This document shows, piece after piece, positions 1 through 4,250 of a stretch of DNA of 5,134 nt. The stretch lies in contig JAKBCB010000307.1 in assembly GCA_021808185.1 (NCBI GenBank), forward strand, positions 1 to 5,134, given 5' to 3'. Position numbers and translations under genes: made by a program. Below the pieces are notes generated by a model, which saw only the letters and a program-made list of their open reading frames with translations, was not told the DNA's origin and ran no database searches. The stretch's first letter is position 1. Each line of letters starts with the position of its first letter. This DNA comes from Pseudomonadota bacterium. Its GTDB lineage: Bacteria > Pseudomonadota > Alphaproteobacteria > Acetobacterales > Acetobacteraceae.

Positions 1-170
1 ACCTGGACAGCGACTGGGGCAACAGCTTCGCCCGCTCCACGCGGCATTTCCTGGATGTGCTGGCCGGGCGCGAGGAACAGGAGATCCTGACGGCGCGCGA
101 GGGCCGGCGGGTGATCGCGCTGTACGACCTGTTCCAGCGCAGCAACGCCGAGGGACGGGCGGTAAGTTAG
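1..170 (+). CDS. C-terminal end of a probable Gfo/Idh/MocA-family oxidoreductase (5' partial)
   Basis: The reading frame is open from position 3 and ends at TAG 168-170, giving the last 55 residues of a protein whose start lies left of the window. Visible features are an amphipathic segment (NSFARSTRHFLDVLAGRE), a short 'EILTAREGRRVIALYDLFQRS' helix region and a final 'EGRAVS'. This order matches the usual end of Gfo/Idh/MocA dehydrogenases: an 'F...hFldaL..G..p.....dG...ialydA...S...G..v' tail. The Rossmann domain and the EKP catalytic motif would be upstream, so neither substrate nor cofactor can be judged. The gene lies 44 nt upstream of, and on the same strand as, the glutathione transferase gene. 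The family call rests on the tail pattern only; another dehydrogenase-like fold remains possible. That it is a real gene end is fairly safe, because codon use matches the neighbours. Confidence 0.62.
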   Translation, partial: LDSDWGNSFARSTRHFLDVLAGREEQEILTAREGRRVIALYDLFQRSNAEGRAVS

Positions 171-180
171 GCGGCCGCCT
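169..180. repeat. 12-bp perfect palindrome at the end of the upstream gene
   Basis: The sequence aggcggccgcct is its own reverse complement. It begins inside the TAG stop (168-170) of the partial gene and is followed by only two T residues. It could form a short hairpin in the transcript, but the stem is small and there is no U-tract, so a terminator role is weak. It may simply reflect high GC content. Confidence 0.3.
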
Positions 181-214
181 TGCCGCCCCGCCGCCGTTCG
201 GCGAGACTGGCCGC

Positions 215-850
215 ATGATCGTCATTCATCACCTGGATACCTCACGCTCCGAACGCATCGTCTGGCTCATGGAGGAGCTGGGCCTGCCGTACACGCTGGA
301 GGTGACGGACCGCACGCCGCACATCGTGGCGCCGGAGGCGTTCAAGCGCATCCATCCGCTCGGCCGCGCGCCGGTGATCACGGATGGCGCCGTGGTGCTG
401 GCGGAGTCGGGCGCCATCGTCGAATACATCGTGGCGCGCCACGGCGGCGGGCGGCTGTCGGTGGCGCCGGAGCGGCCGGAATTTCCCGACTACCTGTACT
501 GGCTGCACTATGCCGAGGGCAGCCTGATGTTGCAGTTCCTGCGCGAATGGACGCTGGAGCGGATGCTGCCGGACGCGGACGCGGCGCCCGGCATGGCACG
601 GGTGCGGCAGACGACGAAACAGCATCTGGACTTCATCGCACAGCGGCTGGCGGCTGCGCCGTATTTCGCCGGGCCGGACTTCACCGCCGCCGACGTGATG
701 ATGCTGTTCCCGTTCACCACGATGCGGCAATTCCGCGCGCTCGACCTTACGCCCTATCCGTCGATCCGCGATTACGTCGCCCGGATCGAGGCACGCCCGG
801 CCTACCAGCGCGCGATGGACCTCGCCGGGCCAGGGCGCAAGGCGGGCTGA
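215..850 (+). CDS. Glutathione S-transferase family protein (GTT1-like)
   Basis: This 211-residue protein has the normal length for a cytosolic GST. The N-terminal thioredoxin-like domain (about 1-78) opens with 'HHLDTSRSERIVWLMEELGLPY' features typical of the GTT1-like GST_N group; Ser10 or Thr9 is the likely glutathione-activating residue. The 'RAPVITDG' segment supplies the cis-proline (Pro53), and Glu64-Ser65 is the usual contact for the gamma-glutamyl part of glutathione. The all-helical C-terminal domain (about 90-205) carries 'FTAADVMM' at 156-163, matching the conserved N-capping box and hydrophobic staple (normally S/T-x-x-D). No signal peptide or membrane segment is seen, so it should act in the cytoplasm, conjugating or reducing electrophiles with glutathione; the substrate is unknown. 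The ATG has only a weak upstream gcgag (201-205), but protein homology begins right at residue 1. It lies between two genes of the same strand and may share a transcript with them. Confidence 0.93.
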   Translation: MIVIHHLDTSRSERIVWLMEELGLPYTLEVTDRTPHIVAPEAFKRIHPLGRAPVITDGAVVLAESGAIVEYIVARHGGGRLSVAPERPEFPDYLYWLHYAEGSLMLQFLREWTLERMLPDADAAPGMARVRQTTKQHLDFIAQRLAAAPYFAGPDFTAADVMMLFPFTTMRQFRALDLTPYPSIRDYVARIEARPAYQRAMDLAGPGRKAG

Positions 851-856
851 CGATCT

Positions 857-879
857 CCCCCGCCGCGTGCGGCAGGGGG
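857..879 (+). terminator. GC-rich intercistronic hairpin (possible weak terminator)
   Basis: Five C residues (857-861) followed by gccg pair with cggc (870-873) and five G residues (875-879), with a cgtg loop at 866-869 and a single bulged A at 874. That gives a nine-pair GC stem just after the GST stop codon. It is followed by ccttgc, not a T-tract, so it is not a classical intrinsic terminator. It may stall polymerase, protect the upstream mRNA end, or be a genomic intergenic repeat. It ends 14 nt before the ribosome binding site of the next gene. Confidence 0.4.
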
Positions 880-892
880 CCTTGCATGTCGC

Positions 893-897
893 GGAGG
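893..897 (+). promoter_or_regulatory. Shine-Dalgarno that sets the oxidoreductase start at 906
   Basis: GGAGG lies 8 nt before ATG 906. The same frame is open back to a GTG at 867, but that codon has no Shine-Dalgarno and falls inside the hairpin 857-879. The protein family also begins close to the ATG, so 906 is the better start. Confidence 0.8.
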
Positions 898-905
898 GGT
901 TTTTC

Positions 906-1886
906 ATGGCCACGGACTTGCGCATCGGCGTCGCCGGGGCGGGGCATTTCGGCCGCTTCCACGCGCTGAAACTGGCGGCATCCCGCCGGGCCACGCTCAG
1001 CGGCATCTTCGACCTCGACCGCGCGCGGGCGGAGGCGGTGGCGCGCGAGACGCGCACGACGCCGCTGGGCTGGGAGGCGCTGCTCGATGCCTCGGACGCG
1101 GTGGTGATCGCGGCCCCGGCGGAGGCGCATTTCGCGCTGGCCGGCGCGGCGCTGCGCGCGGGCAAGCATGTGCTGGTGGAAAAACCCATCGCGGCGACGC
1201 TGGAGGAGGCGGAGCAACTCGGCCGCCTCGCGGCGGAGCGGCGGCTCGTGCTGCAAGTCGGCCACCTGCTGCGCTTCTCCGCCGAGCACAAGGCGATCAG
1301 CGAGCGGATGCACCGGCCGCTGTATCTGGACTGCGTGCGCATCGCCCCGTTCAAGCCGCGCGGCACGGATGTCTCGGTGATCCTCGACCTGATGATCCAC
1401 GACCTCGATCTGGTGCTGGCGCTGGTGGACAGCCCGATCGAGAGCGTCGATGCCGTGGGCGCGCCGGTGGCGAGCCAGCACGAGGACATCGCCAACGCCC
1501 GCGTGCGGTTCCAGAACGGCTGCGTCGCGACCATCACCGCGAGCCGCATCTCGTTAAAGACCGAGCGGAAAATGCGGCTGTTCAGCCAGGAAGGCTACAT
1601 GTCGGTCGATTTCACCGCGCGCAAGCTGATGATGATCGGGCGCGAGCGCGGCCTGCCGCTGCCCGGCACCGGCGGCGGGCGGCTGGAGGAGATCACCTGG
1701 AAGGAGCACGACGCGCTGGAGGCCGAGCACGCCGCCTTCGCCGCCGCGATCCTGGACGGCGCGCCGGTGGTGGTCGATGCGGCGGCCGGCGCGCGGGCGC
1801 TGGCGGCGGCGCTGGCGGTGACCGCGAGCATGGCGGAATCGCGCGCCAAGGCCGAAGCGTCCGGGCTGATCCGCCCGGCGGAATAG
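906..1886 (+). CDS. Gfo/Idh/MocA-family NAD(P)-dependent oxidoreductase
   Basis: This complete 326-residue protein is typical in size for the family. The N-terminal Rossmann domain (about 5-120) has 'RIGVAGAGHFGRFHA' with the dinucleotide-binding GAGHFG at 11-16, and an acidic 'FDLD' (35-38) after the second strand, favouring NAD(H). The family catalytic motif EKP is at 92-94 (Lys93). The C-terminal alpha/beta substrate domain contains 'ILDLMIHDLDL', where His165 and Asp166 fall at the usual active-site position, and ends in a helix-rich tail. Members oxidise or reduce sugar, inositol or nucleotide-sugar hydroxyls. The 'FKPRGTDVSVILDLMIHDLDL' and 'TASRISLKTERKMRLF' stretches recall UDP-sugar 3-dehydrogenases of the WlbA/GnnA type, but that is memory-based inference and no lpx or LPS gene adjoins. 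It starts 55 nt after the GST stop and is convergent with the SfnB-family gene. The exact substrate is unknown. Confidence 0.93.
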   Translation: MATDLRIGVAGAGHFGRFHALKLAASRRATLSGIFDLDRARAEAVARETRTTPLGWEALLDASDAVVIAAPAEAHFALAGAALRAGKHVLVEKPIAATLEEAEQLGRLAAERRLVLQVGHLLRFSAEHKAISERMHRPLYLDCVRIAPFKPRGTDVSVILDLMIHDLDLVLALVDSPIESVDAVGAPVASQHEDIANARVRFQNGCVATITASRISLKTERKMRLFSQEGYMSVDFTARKLMMIGRERGLPLPGTGGGRLEEITWKEHDALEAEHAAFAAAILDGAPVVVDAAAGARALAAALAVTASMAESRAKAEASGLIRPAE

Positions 1887-1892
1887 GGCGGG

Positions 1893-1910
1893 CCGCCGAA
1901 CCTGCGGCGG
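1893..1910. terminator. Short hairpin between convergent genes (weak terminator candidate)
   Basis: The stem ccgccg (1893-1898) pairs perfectly with cggcgg (1905-1910) around aacctg. It lies 6 nt after the oxidoreductase stop and before a gggcctttc stretch. The gap to the convergent gene's stop at 1964 is 77 nt and holds no other gene. The stem is only six pairs and the T-run only three, so the evidence for termination is position more than structure. Confidence 0.35.
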
Positions 1911-1963
1911 GACGGGCCTTTCATCGTGCCCGCGCATCCGTGTGACAGGCAGCGAATGTCTGC

Positions 1964-3142
1964 CTAGAAATACGACCGCACCGGCGGCGCCTCGCCGGTC
2001 AGGAAGAAGCGGCCGATGGCGTGGTATTTCCAGCGCACTGGGTCGTGCAGCGTGTGCGTGCGCGCATCGCGCCAGAAGCGGTCGAGCGCGAACGTGGCGC
2101 GCGTGGCCGATGCGCCGGCGAGTTCGAACAGGGTGGAGGCGGCCTCCAACGCCGCCTCCGTGGTGATCGCCTTGGCCTCGGCCACCGCGATGGCGGCAGC
2201 GATATACGCATCCTCGCCCGGCTCGGCGCGCGCGGTATCGAGCGTGACCGCCGCCCGGGCGAGCAGCGCCTCGGCCGCGTGCACGTGCACCCGCACCCGG
2301 CCGAAGCGTTCGAGCAGCAACGGGTCCTGATCGGCACGGGCGACCCCGGCCCCCGCGAACGGACGCGCGCGGTCGCGCACGAAGGCTGTGGTCTCACGCA
2401 GGGCGGCGCGGGCGATGCCGAGGTCGATCGCCGCGTGCAGCAACTGCGCGAAACTGCCGACGGGCGTGCGCTGTTCGAAAGCGCGATGCAGCGGCAGCAC
2501 GCGGGCGGGCGGCACGCGCACGCCATCGAGGATGGTCGTGCCGCTCGCCGTGGTGCGCTGGCCCATGCCGTCCCAGTCGTCCAGCACCGACAGGCCGGGG
2601 GCGTCGCGCTCGACGATGGCGAGCATCAGGTGCCCGGCCTCGTCTCGCGCGGTGACGGTGACGAGGTGGGCGAACAGCGCGCCGGTGGAATAGACCTTCG
2701 TGCCGTCCAACCGCAGCGAGAACCCGTCGTCGCGCAGCACGGTCGGCTCGCCGCGCTCGGCCTCGGCGTTGCCGAAGCGGGTACCGCGCAACACGCGGGT
2801 GAACAGATCGTGCTGCTGCTCCTCGGTGCCGATGTGGCGCAGCGTTTCCAGCGTGGCGAAGTGGTTCTGCGGGATCTGCGCGATGCTGGAATCGCCCTCG
2901 GCCAGCAGCGCCACGACTTCGGCGAGGGTGGCGTGCGACACGTCGGCACCGCCGAACCGGGCGGGCACGGTGATCGCCCCTAATCCGGCCTCGGTCAGCG
3001 CCTCGATGTCGTGCATCGGCAAGGTGCGATCGCGGTCCCGCCGCGCGGCGCCCTCGGCGATGCGGTCGCGCAACGCGGTGGCAACCGCCAGCGCCTGTGG
3101 CGCGGAGGCGATGCGGCGGACGATGGGGAGCATCTGGTTCAT
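1964..3142 (-). CDS. SfnB-family flavin-dependent oxidoreductase (acyl-CoA dehydrogenase/DszC fold)
   Basis: This complete 392-residue protein has normal length for the family. The helical N-terminal domain (about 15-120) includes 'GLGAITVPARFGGADVSHATLAEVVALLAEGDSSIAQI'. A beta-domain follows with 'FGNAEAE' (123-129) and 'LDGTKVYSTGALFAHLVTVTA', then a C-terminal four-helix domain. The end, 'FWRDARTHTLHDPVRWKYHAIGRFFLTGEAPP', is typical of SfnB and DszC-like proteins. At the place where acyl-CoA dehydrogenases carry an iYEGT-type segment, THTLHDP (362-368) stands instead, so a reduced-flavin monooxygenase-type reaction on a sulfur or other small organic substrate is more likely than acyl-CoA dehydrogenation. 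In Pseudomonas, sfn genes are linked to organosulfur use under sulfate limitation. No flavin reductase or sulfonate transporter is seen here. The frame stays open far upstream across the opposite gene, but homology starts near ATG 3142, which is followed by MNQMLPIVRR. The Shine-Dalgarno is weak (gga). It is divergent from the sugar importer. Confidence 0.88.
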   Translation of the reverse strand: MNQMLPIVRRIASAPQALAVATALRDRIAEGAARRDRDRTLPMHDIEALTEAGLGAITVPARFGGADVSHATLAEVVALLAEGDSSIAQIPQNHFATLETLRHIGTEEQQHDLFTRVLRGTRFGNAEAERGEPTVLRDDGFSLRLDGTKVYSTGALFAHLVTVTARDEAGHLMLAIVERDAPGLSVLDDWDGMGQRTTASGTTILDGVRVPPARVLPLHRAFEQRTPVGSFAQLLHAAIDLGIARAALRETTAFVRDRARPFAGAGVARADQDPLLLERFGRVRVHVHAAEALLARAAVTLDTARAEPGEDAYIAAAIAVAEAKAITTEAALEAASTLFELAGASATRATFALDRFWRDARTHTLHDPVRWKYHAIGRFFLTGEAPPVRSYF

Positions 3143-3160
3143 GCAGTGAGGTCCGTTCTG

Positions 3161-3176
3161 GCGCCGGGTTCGGCGC
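3161..3176. repeat. Perfect 6-bp inverted repeat in the SfnB-family gene leader
   Basis: gcgccg (3161-3166) and cggcgc (3171-3176) are exact reverse complements around ggtt. The element lies 18 nt upstream of the minus-strand ATG at 3142, close to where transcription from the candidate promoter at 3178-3194 would begin. It could be an operator half-site pair or an mRNA hairpin affecting translation. No regulator gene is visible in the window. Confidence 0.4.
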
Positions 3177-3177
3177 G

Positions 3178-3194
3178 GCGATCCTAGGTGCCAG
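3178..3194 (-). promoter_or_regulatory. Candidate promoter of the SfnB-family gene: sigma-54-like box, or taggat -10 box
   Basis: Read on the minus strand, ctggcac (3194-3188) matches the sigma-54 -24 element TGGCAC. A GC pair at 3179-3178 could serve as the -12 element, but it is one base further from the GG than the strict spacing (11 intervening bases instead of 10). The same stretch contains taggat (3186-3181), a four-of-six match to a sigma-70 -10 box, with no convincing -35. Sigma-54 control would fit known sfn regulation, but the spacing fault keeps this tentative. Confidence 0.3.
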
Positions 3195-3208
3195 GTACTG
3201 ACAAGGAG

Positions 3209-3214
3209 TTGACG
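3209..3214 (+). promoter_or_regulatory. Candidate -35 box (ttgacg) for the sugar importer operon
   Basis: ttgacg matches the sigma-70 -35 consensus at five of six bases and points towards the importer operon, 79 nt before its ATG. No good -10 box stands 16-18 nt downstream (the sequence there is cgaggc). It may be a promoter that needs an activator, or chance. Confidence 0.22.
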
Positions 3215-3251
3215 CCACCGCCAATCGCGCGCGAGGCTCCCGGCGGGCGAA

Positions 3252-3281
3252 CCAGAACAACAACCGCCAGAACAACAACCG
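3252..3281 (+). repeat. Exact 15-bp tandem duplication in the sugar-binding protein leader
   Basis: ccagaacaacaaccg occurs twice back to back (3252-3266 and 3267-3281) without a mismatch. The last G of the second copy is the first G of the ribosome binding site. The unit is rich in A and C and poor in G and T, unlike the surrounding DNA, so the transcript here should be single-stranded. That would leave the Shine-Dalgarno open and favour strong translation. Confidence 0.85.
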
Positions 3282-3285
3282 GAGG
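3281..3285 (+). promoter_or_regulatory. Strong Shine-Dalgarno of the sugar-binding protein
   Basis: GGAGG lies 8 nt before ATG 3294, an ideal spacing. It confirms the start that also yields a proper signal peptide, and it fits the high expression usual for binding proteins. Confidence 0.85.
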
Positions 3286-3293
3286 AACGACCC

Positions 3294-4250
3294 ATGCTGC
3301 GCAGAACCCTGCTGCTCGGTTCCATGCTCGCCGCGCCGATCGCCATGCTCGGCGGTGCCGCGGCGCGGGCGGCGAAGGACATCACCGTGCTGACCTCGCT
3401 GCCGAGCCTATCGTTTCCGTTCTTCGTGCACATGCAGAAGCAGCTCGTGGCCGAGGCGGGCAAGCTCGGCGGTATCACGCTGCTGAACACCGACGGCCAG
3501 AACAGCGCGCCCAAGCAGACCGGCGACGTGGAAGCCGGCATCACCAAGGGCGTCAACGCCATCGTGATCTCCCCGCTCGATGTCAGCGCGCTGGCGCCGG
3601 CGTTGCAGGAAGCGGTGGACGCGAAAGTGCCGGTGGTGACGATCGACCGCCGCGTGGTCGGCGTCAAAGGCATTCTCGCCCATGTCGGCGCCGACAACGT
3701 CAAGGGCGGCGAGGCGCAGGGCGCGGCGATCGTGGCGGCGTTCCCGAACGGGGGCACCGTGTTCCACCTGCAAGGCCAGCCAGGCGCCGGCCCCGCGATC
3801 GACCGCAACAAGGGGCTGCACGCCGTGCTCGACCAGCACAAGGACAAGTTCAAGATCGTCTTCGAGCAGACCGCGAATTTCGCGCGCGACCAGGCGCTGA
3901 GCGTGACCGAATCCGGCCTCGCGGGCCTGCCCAAGCCGCCCGATGTGATCGTCTGCGCCAACGACGACATGGCGCTGGGCGCGCTGGAGGCGGTGAAGGC
4001 GCGCAACCTCAAGGGCATCGCGATCTACGGCTTCGACGCGCTGCCGGAAGCCCTGGCACGGATCAAGGACGGCAGCCTCGCGGGCACGGTGGAGCAGTTC
4101 CCGGGCGAGCAGAGCAGGCGGGCGATGGACATCGCGGTGGCATTCGCGCGCGACGGCAAGGAGCCGGCGGAGAAACTCGTGCTGCTGACCCCGATCGTGA
4201 TCACGAAAGCCAATCTGGACAAGGCCGAGCGCCTGTCCGAAATGACTTGA
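3294..4250 (+). CDS. Sugar ABC transporter substrate-binding protein (RbsB-like, periplasmic)
   Basis: This complete 318-residue protein belongs to the periplasmic-binding-protein type 1 group. Residues 1-26 form a signal peptide: MLRR, a hydrophobic core, and an ARA cleavage site before Ala27. The Arg-Arg followed by TLLL is loosely Tat-like, but Sec export is equally plausible. Two Rossmann-like lobes follow. Residues corresponding to the ribose-binding pocket of RbsB are present: Asp118-Arg119 in 'TIDRR', Arg171 in 'DRNKG', Asn223 in 'CANDDMALGA', Asp248 in 'YGFDA' and Gln268 in 'VEQFP'. This supports binding of a pentose-like or other monosaccharide, but the actual sugar cannot be read from sequence. 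In the periplasm it would deliver ligand to a CUT2-type importer whose ATPase is the next gene, overlapping by 4 nt. No Cys follows the signal, so it is soluble, not a lipoprotein. Confidence 0.93.
   Translation: MLRRTLLLGSMLAAPIAMLGGAAARAAKDITVLTSLPSLSFPFFVHMQKQLVAEAGKLGGITLLNTDGQNSAPKQTGDVEAGITKGVNAIVISPLDVSALAPALQEAVDAKVPVVTIDRRVVGVKGILAHVGADNVKGGEAQGAAIVAAFPNGGTVFHLQGQPGAGPAIDRNKGLHAVLDQHKDKFKIVFEQTANFARDQALSVTESGLAGLPKPPDVIVCANDDMALGALEAVKARNLKGIAIYGFDALPEALARIKDGSLAGTVEQFPGEQSRRAMDIAVAFARDGKEPAEKLVLLTPIVITKANLDKAERLSEMT

Noticed and set aside
867..905. Alternative GTG start adding 13 residues to the oxidoreductase
   Set aside because: It has no Shine-Dalgarno, lies in the loop of a hairpin, and precedes a much better ATG with GGAGG 8 nt upstream.
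242..1549. Long minus-strand open frame (435 codons) opposite the GST and oxidoreductase genes
   Set aside because: It is rich in Arg/Ala/Ser/His without any recognisable motif, and lies opposite two genes with intact domains. It is a GC-driven shadow frame.
2021..2983. Plus-strand open frame of about 320 codons opposite the SfnB-family gene
   Set aside because: The translation is Arg/Gly/Gln/His-rich with no domain, while the opposite strand encodes a full conserved flavoprotein.
3143..3293. Small RNA, riboswitch or small ORF in the divergent gap
   Set aside because: No recognisable riboswitch core, terminator with T-run, or short frame with a ribosome binding site could be supported in 151 bp.
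3143..4018. Long open minus-strand frame continuing upstream of the SfnB-family gene across the sugar-binding protein gene
   Set aside because: It is antisense to a gene with clear family motifs, its translation is a low-complexity Ser/Ala/Pro mixture typical of GC-rich shadow frames, and SfnB homology starts near position 3142.
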